64,000 nt of DNA from Chlorobiota bacterium (GTDB lineage Bacteria; Bacteroidota; Ignavibacteria; OLB7): assembly GCA_016710285.1 (NCBI GenBank), contig JADJXR010000001.1, positions 1,550,001-1,614,000 on the forward strand, written 5' to 3'. The position numbers and the translations under genes were made by a program. Below the pieces are notes generated by a model, which did not search any database, was not told where the DNA came from, and saw only the letters and a list, made by a program, of their open reading frames with translations. The first letter of the stretch is position 1. Each line of letters starts with the position of its first letter. Positions 44,528 to 53,683 of the stretch are shown one piece after another.

Positions 44528-45106
44528 ATGCCAACATTTCCCCGTTACCAAATCCGCCGCGCCACCGCCACCGACGCTTCCGGTTGCGCCGCTGTGAACC
44601 GCGAAAGCTGGCACACCACCTACCGCGGGTTGATTGACGATGCCGCGCTGCAAAGCATGGACCCCGCCGTGCTGCAGGAGCGTTGGCGCAACCGGCTTTC
44701 CCCGGCAAACAGCGCGCTCTTCTGCTTTGTTGCCACGCTTCAGCCGGACGGCGATCCAGCGGGCGATTCCGCAGCCGCGCCCCTTATCGTTGGCTACGTC
44801 ATGGGGGGATTAAGCCGCCACAGCGACCTCCCGTTTTCCGGCGAGCTGCTGGCCATTTACTTGCTTGCCGAGCATCAGGGGAAAGGGCTTGGCCGCAAGC
44901 TGTTCCTGCAGTGCGTTCAGGAATTCCGGCAGCGGGCGATTGATTCCTTCGTCCTGTTTGTGCTGAAAGAGAATCACTCGGCGCGGGCCTTCTACTCATC
45001 CTTCAATCCCGATTTTGAGGACCAGGGCCAGGTGACGATTGACGGCTTCACCTATCAGGACATCGGCTATGGCTGGAATGACCTTCGCCAATTTCCAACG
45101 CACTAA
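44528..45106 (+). CDS. GNAT-family N-acetyltransferase
   Basis: A 192-residue acetyl-CoA-dependent acetyltransferase of unknown substrate. It begins IRRATATDASGCAAVNRESWHTTYRGLI, a common GNAT N-terminus. The acetyl-CoA loop is LLAEHQGKGLGRKLFLQ, the HQGKGLG version of the Q/RxxGxG/A motif. VLKENHSARAFYSSF follows, where the Tyr is the usual general acid. The start MPTFPRYQ is the conserved one; an in-frame ATG at 44480 is possible. Monocistronic as far as can be seen. Confidence 0.85.
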   Translation: MPTFPRYQIRRATATDASGCAAVNRESWHTTYRGLIDDAALQSMDPAVLQERWRNRLSPANSALFCFVATLQPDGDPAGDSAAAPLIVGYVMGGLSRHSDLPFSGELLAIYLLAEHQGKGLGRKLFLQCVQEFRQRAIDSFVLFVLKENHSARAFYSSFNPDFEDQGQVTIDGFTYQDIGYGWNDLRQFPTH

Positions 45107-45196
45107 TCCTCCCCAATCCTGACCGCTGCGGTTGTTGTAACCGCCATTCTGCCTCCTCGTCTTTTTGATTGCAACATCAAATCAAGCAATGCCAAC

Positions 45197-45763
45197 ATGG
45201 GAAACGCCAACATGGGAATTGACGCTATCGCACAGATGCTGGTGAACGGGCGGGCCGCAACGCTCCGCTATATCCGCAGCAAAGTTGCGGACCCCGACGC
45301 AGCCGAGGACATCCTTCAAGACAGCTTGGTGAAAGTGCTTCGCACGCTCCCCGATCTGCGCGATGAAGAGCGGTTGATCCCGTGGTTCCACCGGATCATC
45401 AACAACGCCATTATTGATTACTACCGCCATAAAGCCGTCGAGGGGAAACATCTTGAACGGGGGCGGGAGGACTTGGACGATATGCGGCAAAGCACCGAGG
45501 TTCCACCCGACGAGAAAGGGATGATCTGCGCCTGCATTGCCGACATCATCCCGACCCTGCGCCCGGAACAGGCGGAGGTGATTCGGTTGCTGGAGCTTGA
45601 GGATGGCGACCCTGAGTTTGTGGCGGCGCAGCTTGGGATCACCCGCAACAACTTAAAAGTTCGCCGCCACCGCGCACGAACCCAACTGCGCGAACGTCTT
45701 CAGGAAACCTGCCGCACGTGCGCCCAGCATGGATGCCTGGATTGCAGCTGCCGCCGTGCCTGA
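45197..45763 (+). CDS. ECF-type RNA polymerase sigma factor with Cys-rich C-terminal tail (CorE-like)
   Basis: A 188-residue sigma-70 family factor. Region 2 includes DPDAAEDILQDSLVKVLRTL and LIPWFHRIINNAIIDYYRHK. Region 4 is LRPEQAEVIRLLELEDGDPE with LGITRNNLKVRRHRARTQL. After region 4 there is a tail CRTCAQHGCLDCSC with five cysteines and a His, a potential metal site. Copper-responsive CorE sigma factors of myxobacteria likewise carry a C-terminal Cys-rich domain and control copper ATPases. The next genes are a CopZ-like chaperone and, beyond a restriction-modification pair, copA, so a copper role is likely but inferred. No anti-sigma gene is adjacent, which fits CorE-type self-sensing. 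Confidence 0.8.
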   Translation: MGNANMGIDAIAQMLVNGRAATLRYIRSKVADPDAAEDILQDSLVKVLRTLPDLRDEERLIPWFHRIINNAIIDYYRHKAVEGKHLERGREDLDDMRQSTEVPPDEKGMICACIADIIPTLRPEQAEVIRLLELEDGDPEFVAAQLGITRNNLKVRRHRARTQLRERLQETCRTCAQHGCLDCSCRRA

Positions 45764-45837
45764 CACACACACACGCGCGCCAACCAACGCCAACATGGCG
45801 GGGGAAAATTCAACATTATCACACAAGGAAAATCACG

Positions 45838-46077
45838 ATGGATACCACAGAAACGAATACGACCCTATCGGCCACCGAAACGCTCACCATTGCCGGCATG
45901 AGCTGCGGGCAGTGCGTTGTGGCAGTGCGGCAAGCATTGCAGGAGCTTGAGGGAATAGAGGTCCAGAACGTCACGATTGGAAGCGCGCAGATCCGCCGCG
46001 ACCCGGCACGCGCAACCAACCAGCAGCTTACCGAAGCAATCGAGGATGCCGGCTACACGCTTGGCGGCATTCACTAA
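45838..46077 (+). CDS. copZ: Heavy-metal-associated domain protein (CopZ-like copper chaperone)
   Basis: A 79-residue single HMA domain. The metal-binding loop is GMSCGQCVVAVRQAL near residues 20-34, with the two cysteines of MxCxxC, followed by LEGIEVQNVTIGSAQI and LTEAIEDAGYTLGG, the ferredoxin-like fold of copper chaperones. It would pass Cu(I) to CopA, whose N-terminal domain has the same loop. The start at 45838 has AAGGAAA about 7 bp ahead. It lies 74 bp after the sigma factor gene. Confidence 0.88.
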   Translation: MDTTETNTTLSATETLTIAGMSCGQCVVAVRQALQELEGIEVQNVTIGSAQIRRDPARATNQQLTEAIEDAGYTLGGIH

Positions 46078-46194
46078 GAAACAGGACTGTTCGGTAATTT
46101 GGTTAATCAAGAGCCGGGAATCGGTCATCGTGTCATCACGGAGCGTGCTTCAAGGTGTTTGCCTGCTCAAGCCCCCTCCAATTCTCATTTTCGT

Positions 46195-47313
46195 ATGCGT
46201 AAAGAACGAGTAGCCTTAAGTCTGTTCTCCGGTGCAGGGGGGATGGATATTGGTGTAAGGCAGGCAGGTTTTACGGTATTGGCTGAGGTCGAGTCGGACC
46301 CACATGCTTGCTCAACACTTCGGGCAGCTGCAGAGCGTGAGCAGAGGGTAACTCGCGTGATTGAATCCGACATTCGCAAGATAGACCCCCAAGCACTGAT
46401 GAACGAGCTTGGACTTAAAGCAGGTGAACTTGACCTTCTGTTCGGCGGCCCTCCCTGCCAATCCTTTTCATTGGCAGGGAAGCAACTGGGGTTAAACGAT
46501 GCACGTGGCCTACTGCTTTTTGAGATGGCACGGTTCGCCGCTGTTTTCCAACCGAAGGCTATGCTGATCGAACAAGTGAAAGGGCTGCTTTCCGCGAAGG
46601 GTGAGCAGAACCGAAAAGGTGAGGTGTTCGAGCATTTCTTACAAGACCTTGAGAGCATCCATTACTGTCCGAAATGGAGGGTACTGGTTGCTGCGGACTT
46701 CGGTGTACCGCAACTGCGGGAACGATTGTTTGTGGTGGCCACACGCGACCGCAACGGCTTCATGTTTCCAGAGCGAACCCATGCCCCCAAAGATGAGTGC
46801 AACGGCCTGTTCCCGCTTGAGCCATATAACACTGTGGGGGCGGTGTTGGGCGGACTTGGAAAACCAGCTCCAAAAACACCTGGCAAACCGTATTATGAAT
46901 CCGGAGACAGCCATGTTGATGTCACCCCCGAGAGGGATCGCGAGAGAATCCACTTGGTTCCCGAAGGCTCATATTTAGCAGCGCAAACCCATCTAAGCCT
47001 AAGCCTTAGGCGAAATCTTACAGCGAAAGACACGACAAAGTATCTCCGCATTCATAGGCAGCGCCCGGCAAACACCCTGCGCTGTGGCGAGATATTTTAC
47101 CATCCAACAGAAGACCGGTATCTAACCCCGCGTGAATACATGAGGATTCACGGTTATCCAGATGATTACTACCTGATTGGCCCCATTCGCTCCCGCAGCG
47201 GAACCGTCCGTAATCTGGACCAGCATCGGCAAGTGGCAAACTCGGTTCCTCCCCCTGTTGCCCGGGCACTCAGTGCACACATACTCTCCTATCTCCATGA
47301 GCAAAATCTTTGA
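46195..47313 (+). CDS. DNA cytosine-5 methyltransferase of a type II R-M system
   Basis: A 372-residue modification enzyme. The m5C motifs appear in order: I LSLFSGAGGMDIGV, IV with the catalytic Cys GGPPCQSFSLAGKQ, VI LIEQVKGLL, VIII PQLRERLFVVA, IX-like LTPREYMRIHGYP, X QVANSVPPPVARAL. Motif VI reads EQV where ENV is usual; the Glu is kept. The target domain between VIII and IX is short. Start MRKERVALSLFSG at 46195 is the family start. The stop overlaps the endonuclease start by 17 bp. Base composition is lower in GC than the copper genes on both sides. Confidence 0.9.
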   Translation: MRKERVALSLFSGAGGMDIGVRQAGFTVLAEVESDPHACSTLRAAAEREQRVTRVIESDIRKIDPQALMNELGLKAGELDLLFGGPPCQSFSLAGKQLGLNDARGLLLFEMARFAAVFQPKAMLIEQVKGLLSAKGEQNRKGEVFEHFLQDLESIHYCPKWRVLVAADFGVPQLRERLFVVATRDRNGFMFPERTHAPKDECNGLFPLEPYNTVGAVLGGLGKPAPKTPGKPYYESGDSHVDVTPERDRERIHLVPEGSYLAAQTHLSLSLRRNLTAKDTTKYLRIHRQRPANTLRCGEIFYHPTEDRYLTPREYMRIHGYPDDYYLIGPIRSRSGTVRNLDQHRQVANSVPPPVARALSAHILSYLHEQNL

Positions 47314-48385
47314 GCTTTTCGGATACCGGCGCGATGCATGGACTGTTGAAGCTCAGGAAAACCTTCAGTCAGCCCATTGCCCATTCATGGGAGCCGAGTG
47401 CGACGGCGGCGGGAACCGCCACCAATCCGTGATAGATCTAACCCAGCATTCTGAACTGGCAGCACATTTCCCGGGCAAGTCAAAAGTTCAGGCTGGTGTT
47501 TGCTCGCTTCTGATAAACGACGCCCATCAACCGTGGATTGTCTGCCCTCGCCGACTTCTCACCATGCGCTCCGATGAACACGCGCATCAAGAATTCGTTC
47601 TGCGGTCTCTTCTGCAGCACGTTGCATTACCGAAGGGTAGCTACCGCGTTTGGTCCGATGCCAAAATGAAAATAGAGACCACAACCAATGAGGACGAGGA
47701 CAAATATTTTGACTACACCTTTGACTACATCATCGCAGGTTCATGCAGGAAAAAATTGTCGGAAGTGGCGGACATCGTCGGATTAGGTTTCAGGAGAACA
47801 AGAAGTGAAGCCGAAAAAAACGGTTTCACCGTAGCACAAAGGGAAGGCGATCTCTGGATTGATGATTTCCCCTCAGACCCCATTGTCATTCTGGAGGTTA
47901 TGGCCTCGAGCACAGCCGGAGGGAACAAGCGCAACCGAACGCAGATTGCAATGGCCTTTGAAGATGCAATTCTACGCCAAGACCACACAGGCCCCGGAAT
48001 TAATTACCGCCAAGTCTGGGCGCGTATGGTCAGCCAGCTCATCGTAAAATCGCAGACGGCGTTGGCATGGGGCGGCAAAACCATCTGGTTAATCCAAGAC
48101 GTGCTTGCCGATTACATTTCTAGCAGCACCGCACTGAACCTGCAAAATTATATCAGCCAGCACCCGAACGAGGTGAATATCCTTGCCTTTGGGTATGGCG
48201 ACCTAACGACACCACAGCCGATGCCACCCCTACAGAATGCCACTTTTTACGCTGGACCAATAACAAGCGATGCTCACCAAACTGGATTCGTGGACATCGT
48301 GAAAATCGGTGCGCCACCGCCCAAAGAATATTTGTGGCGCGCCCTCTTCAAAAAACCACCAGTCTCCCCCCTTGTGGTTCAATAA
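47297..48385 (+). CDS. NotI-like type II restriction endonuclease
   Basis: A 362-residue endonuclease that cuts DNA not protected by the partner methyltransferase. The start reads FELFGYRRD. A cysteine set follows, CPFMGAEC, then GVCSLL and WIVCPRRLL, matching the four-cysteine iron site known in NotI. Candidate PD-(D/E)xK residues are in YTFDYIIAG and PIVILEVMASSTAGGNKRNR. The family assignment rests on this motif order; the recognition site is not knowable from sequence alone. If it were GCGGCCGC, sites exist at 51803-51810 and 56585-56592. Translationally coupled to the methyltransferase. Confidence 0.7.
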   Translation: MSKIFELFGYRRDAWTVEAQENLQSAHCPFMGAECDGGGNRHQSVIDLTQHSELAAHFPGKSKVQAGVCSLLINDAHQPWIVCPRRLLTMRSDEHAHQEFVLRSLLQHVALPKGSYRVWSDAKMKIETTTNEDEDKYFDYTFDYIIAGSCRKKLSEVADIVGLGFRRTRSEAEKNGFTVAQREGDLWIDDFPSDPIVILEVMASSTAGGNKRNRTQIAMAFEDAILRQDHTGPGINYRQVWARMVSQLIVKSQTALAWGGKTIWLIQDVLADYISSSTALNLQNYISQHPNEVNILAFGYGDLTTPQPMPPLQNATFYAGPITSDAHQTGFVDIVKIGAPPPKEYLWRALFKKPPVSPLVVQ

Positions 48386-48431
48386 ATCTCCGCCTACTTC
48401 ACAAGTGGGAAGCACAGAAAGCAACAACACC

Positions 48432-50696
48432 ATGACAACAACAGCATTGCCGCCGATTGAACACCCAACAACCACCGGCGCGCCGAACGACCCTCCCCCA
48501 GCGGAAATCATTGACCTTGACATCGAGGGGATGACCTGCGCAAGCTGCGTCACACGGGTGGAGCGTTCGCTTCGGAAAGTGGATGGGGTCCAAGAAGTTG
48601 CCGTGAACCTGGCCACCAATCGCGCCCGCGTAAAAATGGTGGCCGGCGTTCCGATTGCCGCCTTGCAGGACCGCGTGGAGCGTGCCGGATACTCCGCTTC
48701 CCCCGCAACCGATGCCGCGTTGCACCACCACCAGGCCGAGACCGCCGCAACCTACCGGCGGAACTTCCTGATGGCCGCGCCCGCCGCCGCTGCGGTGATG
48801 ATGGTCTCGATGCTTCCAATGATTATCACCCCGCTGGAACCGCTGGCCATGCGATGGATGGGGGAACTGAACCTGCTGCAATTCGTGCTGACCACGTTCA
48901 TCCTTGCCCTTCCCGGGCGGAGCTTCTTCCGGCTTGCGGCCCGCAACGCACGCCACCTTGTGGCCGACATGAACACGCTGGTTGCCGTTGGAACCGGCAC
49001 GGCGTGGCTGTTCAGCAGCGTGCTGATGTTCTTCCCCCACCTGCTCCCGGGCGTTAGCCAACACGAGGTCTATTTCGACACGGCGGCGGTGGTGGTTGCC
49101 CTGGTCCTGCTGGGGCGGTGGATGGAGTCGCGCGCGAAGTCGGAAGCGACCGAGGCAATCCACAGCTTGATGCGGCTTGCTCCAAAAATTGCCCACCGCC
49201 GCGCAAGCGACGGAACCATCACCGACGTTGAAGCAGAGTTCATCCGCCACGGCGACCTTCTGCTGGTCCGCCCCGGCGAGCAAATCCCCGCCGATGGAGT
49301 TCTGGTGGAAGGGGCAACCGCCGTGGATGAGGCGATGATGACCGGGGAATCTATCCCGGTGGAAAAAGTCATTGGGTCGAACGTTGTTGGCGGGACCATT
49401 AACACCTCCGGCGCGTTCACCATGCGGGCCGAAGGGGTGGGCCAGGAGACGGTTCTGGCGCAGATTATCCGCACGGTGGAGGAGGCCCAAAGCTCCAAAG
49501 CCCCGGTGCAACGCCTTGCCGACTCCATTGCCGGAATCTTTGTTCCGGTGGTGATTGGCATTGCCGTGCTGACGTTTCTTGGCTGGCTTTTGCTTGGCGA
49601 TGCAGGGCTGGCGCACGCGCTGATTAACGCCGTTGCGGTGCTGGTGATTGCCTGCCCCTGCGCCATGGGGCTGGCGGTCCCAACCGCCGTGATTGCTGGG
49701 TCGGGGCAAGGGGCAAAGCGGGGGATTTTAATCCGCAATGCCGAGTCGTTGGAACGCGCCGGAAGCACCAACGTGGTGGTGTTCGACAAAACCGGAACGC
49801 TTACCCACGGCCGCCCAGAAGTGGTGGCGGTGGAAGCCTTCCACGGCAACGACCCCGCAACGCTGCTGCGGCTGGTGGCGGCGGTGGAATCCCACAGCGA
49901 GCATCCATTGGCCCAGGGGATTGTTCGCCACGCAACCAAGCAGGGGATGGAGCTTGGCCACGTGCAGGTGGCGGAATTCAAATCGGCGGCGGGGATGGGG
50001 GTGTATGCCGTTGCCGACGGGCGAACCCTGTTCGCTGGGCGCGCCAGCACCATCCCCACGCTGGACCGCTCCGCCGAAGCATCCGCTTGGGTTCCCCCCG
50101 CCGGAAGCAGCGTGGTGTGGGTGGAGCTTGACGGAGCCGTTGCCGGCGCAATCGCCCTTGCCGACACCCCCAAACCAAACGCCCAGCAGGCGGTGGCGAA
50201 ACTTCACCAGATGGGAATCCAAACGGTGATGCTGACCGGCGACAACCGCGCCGCCGCCGAATCCGTTGCTGCCGCGTTGGGGATTCGGCAGGTTATCGCC
50301 GAAGTCCTTCCCGCCGACAAAGGGGAGAAGGTGAAAGAACTGCAGGCCAATGGAAACGTGGTTGCGATGGTGGGGGATGGGGTAAACGATGCCCCCGCGC
50401 TTGCCGCCGCCGACGTTGGGATTGCAATGGCCACCGGAACCGATGTGGCCATGTCCGCCAGCGACATCACCCTTGTTGGCGGGGACCTTAGCCGCGTTCC
50501 CGATGCAATCGCCCTTTCGCGGCGCACCATGCGGATCATCCGGCAAAACCTGTTTTGGGCGTTTATCTACAACGTCATCGGCATTCCCCTTGCCGCCGCC
50601 GGATTGCTTAGCCCAATCGTTGCTGGCGCAGCAATGGCCATGAGCTCCGTAAGCGTGGTGACAAACTCGCTACGGCTAAAGCAAAGCATCTGGTAG
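48432..50696 (+). CDS. copA: Copper-exporting P1B-type ATPase
   Basis: Cu(I) efflux ATPase of 754 residues in the inner membrane. An N-terminal HMA domain (GMTCASCVTRVERSL) is followed by eight membrane helices, the actuator TGE in DEAMMTGESIPV, the ion-site CPC in VIACPCAMGLAVPTAV, the phosphorylated Asp in VFDKTGTLTHGRP, the SEHPLA nucleotide motif and the hinge GDGVNDAPALAAADVGIAM. The final helix has YNVIGIPLAAAG and MAMSSVSVVTNS, typical of Cu(I) rather than Zn/Cd pumps. Start at 48432. It belongs functionally with the upstream sigma factor and copZ although a restriction-modification pair intervenes. Confidence 0.94.
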   Translation: MTTTALPPIEHPTTTGAPNDPPPAEIIDLDIEGMTCASCVTRVERSLRKVDGVQEVAVNLATNRARVKMVAGVPIAALQDRVERAGYSASPATDAALHHHQAETAATYRRNFLMAAPAAAAVMMVSMLPMIITPLEPLAMRWMGELNLLQFVLTTFILALPGRSFFRLAARNARHLVADMNTLVAVGTGTAWLFSSVLMFFPHLLPGVSQHEVYFDTAAVVVALVLLGRWMESRAKSEATEAIHSLMRLAPKIAHRRASDGTITDVEAEFIRHGDLLLVRPGEQIPADGVLVEGATAVDEAMMTGESIPVEKVIGSNVVGGTINTSGAFTMRAEGVGQETVLAQIIRTVEEAQSSKAPVQRLADSIAGIFVPVVIGIAVLTFLGWLLLGDAGLAHALINAVAVLVIACPCAMGLAVPTAVIAGSGQGAKRGILIRNAESLERAGSTNVVVFDKTGTLTHGRPEVVAVEAFHGNDPATLLRLVAAVESHSEHPLAQGIVRHATKQGMELGHVQVAEFKSAAGMGVYAVADGRTLFAGRASTIPTLDRSAEASAWVPPAGSSVVWVELDGAVAGAIALADTPKPNAQQAVAKLHQMGIQTVMLTGDNRAAAESVAAALGIRQVIAEVLPADKGEKVKELQANGNVVAMVGDGVNDAPALAAADVGIAMATGTDVAMSASDITLVGGDLSRVPDAIALSRRTMRIIRQNLFWAFIYNVIGIPLAAAGLLSPIVAGAAMAMSSVSVVTNSLRLKQSIW

Positions 50697-50822
50697 CCGC
50701 CCCGATTCAATCGGGGTTGATAAAAGGTCTTTAGCCTTCGGTGTCTCTATCCTTCGATGCCTTTAGCCTTCGGCATCTTTAGCCTTCACCGCTTCCCCTC
50801 CCCGCGCCCTGCTTTTTTATCC

Positions 50823-50852
50823 AACGCCCCGACGCTTCGGCTTCGGGGCGTT
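50823..50852 (+). terminator. Terminator after copA
   Basis: A 10-bp perfect stem (AACGCCCCGA) with a 10-base loop, followed by GTATCTTT. Upstream, at about 50730-50800, short degenerate repeats of TTTAGCCTTCGG(C/T) occur. Confidence 0.7.
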
Positions 50853-50955
50853 GTATCTTTGGGGCCGCAGGTGGATGGAGGGCCGTTTACCCCCATTCCC
50901 CCAATCCCAAACTGACAGCAGAGCGCAGATAGATAGAGAGAAAGAGTCCCACGCC

Positions 50956-53649
50956 ATGAGCAAGCAACGCACGCCGCTGATGCGGCAATATCATCAGATC
51001 AAAGCCAAGTATCCCGACACGGTTCTGCTGTTCCGCTTGGGCGATTTTTACGAGACGTTCGAGGAGGATGCCGGAATCACCGCGCGCGTTTGCGGAATCA
51101 CCCTAACCCGCCGCAACAACGGAGCCGAGGAGGAAACCCCGCTTGCCGGATTCCCCTACCACCAGCTTGATAACTACCTCCCAAAATTGGTGAAGGCCGG
51201 ATACCGCGTGGCCGTGTGCGAACAGTTGGAGGACCCAAAACTTGCGCGCGGAATCGTCCGCCGCGACGTGATTGAGGTGGTGACGCCCGGCGTGGCAATG
51301 AACGACAAGCTGCTGGAAGCCGGACGGAACAACTATCTGGCCTCGGTTTTTATCGAGCGGGACCATGCCGGCATTGCCTTCTGCGACATCTCCACCGGGG
51401 AGTTTTCGGCAACCGAGAATCACCTTTCCGAACTGAACGAAATTCTGGAGTCCATCGGCCCGGCGGAGATTATCGTGAGCCGTGGGCAGAAGGAGCAGTT
51501 CAGCAATCGCCGCCTTAGCAGCGAGCCACGAATCACCAAGCTGGAGGAATGGATCTTTGACCACCACTACGCCAGCGAACGCCTGCGCGAGCACTTCGGG
51601 ACCCACTCGCTGAAAGGGTTTGGGATCGAGGAGCTTCGGCTGGCAACGATTGCCGCCGGCGGGGCGATGCATTACTTGATGGAAACACAGCGGGCGCGGC
51701 TTAGCCATATCCGCCGGATTGGCCACTACGCCCACGGCGACTACATCGCCCTTGACCCAGCAACCAAACGGAATCTGGAAATCCTTTTCTCCACCAACGA
51801 TGGCGGCCGCCACGGATCGCTGGTTGGGGTGATTGACCGCACCGCCACCCCAATGGGAGGGCGGCTGCTGAAACGTTGGATGATCCACCCGCTGAAATCG
51901 CGCGAGCAGATTGAAAAGCGGCTGAACGCCGTGGCCTCGCTGTTCGACGATCCATCCATCGCCACCGAGCTGGAGAAAGAACTCCGTTGCGTCAGCGATC
52001 TTGAGCGGATGATGGCCCGCGTTGCCACCGCACGCGCAACCCCTCGGGACCTGGGGAACATCCGGCTGACGCTGGACCGGATTCCCCGATTGGTTGAGCT
52101 TCTTGCACGCTGCAACTCCGCCACGCTTTCCACCATTGGCCGCGGGCTAAGCCACCCCAGGGACCTTGCCGAACGCCTGGGCCGCGCACTCCCCGATGAC
52201 CCCCCAGCAACCCTGAACGATGGCGGCGCAATCCGCAGCGGTTACTCGCCGGAACTTGACGAGCTGCGGGACCTTCGCGCAAGCGGCAAAAGCTACATCG
52301 AGGGATTGCAGGAACGGGAGCGCGCACGCACCAACATCAACTCGCTGAAAGTTGGGTTCAACAATGTGTTCGGCTACTACATCGAGATCAGCAACGCCAA
52401 CCGCGACCGGGTCCCGAACGATTACACCCGCAAGCAAACCCTTGCCAACGCCGAACGCTACATCACCCCCGAGCTGAAGGAGTACGAGGAGAAGGTCCTC
52501 CATGCCGAAGAAAAGATTGCCACACTGGAGCGGGAGCTGTTCGCCGAGCTGCAAAGCTACACCGCCGAGTTCAGCGAGGCGATTCTGCGGAACGCCCAGC
52601 TGCTGGCAATGCTGGATTGCTTTGTTGGGTTTGCACGCGTTGCCCGCGAGCGGGAATACACCCGCCCAACGGTGGACGACTCGACCGTGTTGGAGATCGT
52701 TGGCGGGCGGCATCCGGTGGTGGAAACGTTGCTGCCCCCGGGCGAGCGTTACGTCCCGAACGATACCGCGCTGGACACCGCTGCCGACAGGATCGCCATT
52801 ATCACCGGGCCGAATATGTCGGGCAAATCAAGCTACCTGCGCCAAACCGGGCTGATTGTGCTGATGGCCCAAGTTGGTTGCTTCGTTCCCGCCGAGCGTG
52901 CGCGGATTGGTGTGGTGGATAAAATCTTCACCCGAGTTGGCGCGCAGGATAACCTTGCGGCGGGGGAAAGCACCTTCCTTGTGGAGATGCACGAGGCCGC
53001 GAACATCCTGAACAACGCCACGGACCGCAGCTTGATTTTGCTGGATGAAGTTGGCAGGGGGACCTCCACCTTCGACGGCATCTCCATCGCCTGGTCCATG
53101 ACCGAATATTTGCACGAGCGAATCGGCGCACGAACCTTGTTCGCCACCCACTACCACGAGCTGAACGCCCTTGCCGAGCGGTTCCAGCATATCTGCAATT
53201 ACAAAGTGGAGGTGCGTGAACACGACGACCACGTGATCTTCCTGCGGAAGGTAACACCCGGCTCGGCGGACCACTCCTACGGAATCCAAGTGGCGCAAAT
53301 GGCGGGATTGCCCGAGGAGGTGACGCGGCGGGCAAAGGAGATTTTGGCACAGCTGGAAAGTGCCTCGGAAGAAAAACCGATTGGTGGAACCGAAGCCGCG
53401 CTGGCCGCCGAGGTCCACAGCGGCGGGCAGATGCCGTTCAATGGGCCAGCGGCGCGGCGGGCGAACAGTGGGGCAATCGCCACCGCATCGCCGCAGGTTT
53501 CGCTGTTCGAGCTTGCGCTCCCCGCGCCCACGCCGGACCCGATTGCCGAAGAGCTTCGCCAGGCACTGAGCGCGATTGACCTTTACTCCATGACCCCGCT
53601 GCAAGCCATGATGGAGTTGGAGCGATTGCAGAAAAAAGCGCGGGGATAA
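50956..53649 (+). CDS. mutS: DNA mismatch repair protein MutS
   Basis: Recognises base mismatches and starts repair. The 897 residues contain the mismatch-wedge motif GDFYETF in domain I, the connector and lever domains, and the C-terminal ABC ATPase with Walker A GPNMSGKSSYLRQTG, signature region ESTFLVEM, Walker B LILLDEVGRGTSTFDG and the THYHEL switch. Length is normal for MutS1. The start MSKQRTPLMRQY is the conserved one. No mutL is in the window. It is separated from copA by a terminator. Confidence 0.96.
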   Translation: MSKQRTPLMRQYHQIKAKYPDTVLLFRLGDFYETFEEDAGITARVCGITLTRRNNGAEEETPLAGFPYHQLDNYLPKLVKAGYRVAVCEQLEDPKLARGIVRRDVIEVVTPGVAMNDKLLEAGRNNYLASVFIERDHAGIAFCDISTGEFSATENHLSELNEILESIGPAEIIVSRGQKEQFSNRRLSSEPRITKLEEWIFDHHYASERLREHFGTHSLKGFGIEELRLATIAAGGAMHYLMETQRARLSHIRRIGHYAHGDYIALDPATKRNLEILFSTNDGGRHGSLVGVIDRTATPMGGRLLKRWMIHPLKSREQIEKRLNAVASLFDDPSIATELEKELRCVSDLERMMARVATARATPRDLGNIRLTLDRIPRLVELLARCNSATLSTIGRGLSHPRDLAERLGRALPDDPPATLNDGGAIRSGYSPELDELRDLRASGKSYIEGLQERERARTNINSLKVGFNNVFGYYIEISNANRDRVPNDYTRKQTLANAERYITPELKEYEEKVLHAEEKIATLERELFAELQSYTAEFSEAILRNAQLLAMLDCFVGFARVAREREYTRPTVDDSTVLEIVGGRHPVVETLLPPGERYVPNDTALDTAADRIAIITGPNMSGKSSYLRQTGLIVLMAQVGCFVPAERARIGVVDKIFTRVGAQDNLAAGESTFLVEMHEAANILNNATDRSLILLDEVGRGTSTFDGISIAWSMTEYLHERIGARTLFATHYHELNALAERFQHICNYKVEVREHDDHVIFLRKVTPGSADHSYGIQVAQMAGLPEEVTRRAKEILAQLESASEEKPIGGTEAALAAEVHSGGQMPFNGPAARRANSGAIATASPQVSLFELALPAPTPDPIAEELRQALSAIDLYSMTPLQAMMELERLQKKARG

Positions 53650-53683
53650 AGAACCACGCGCGTGCCGAAACGTGCCATCCCGC

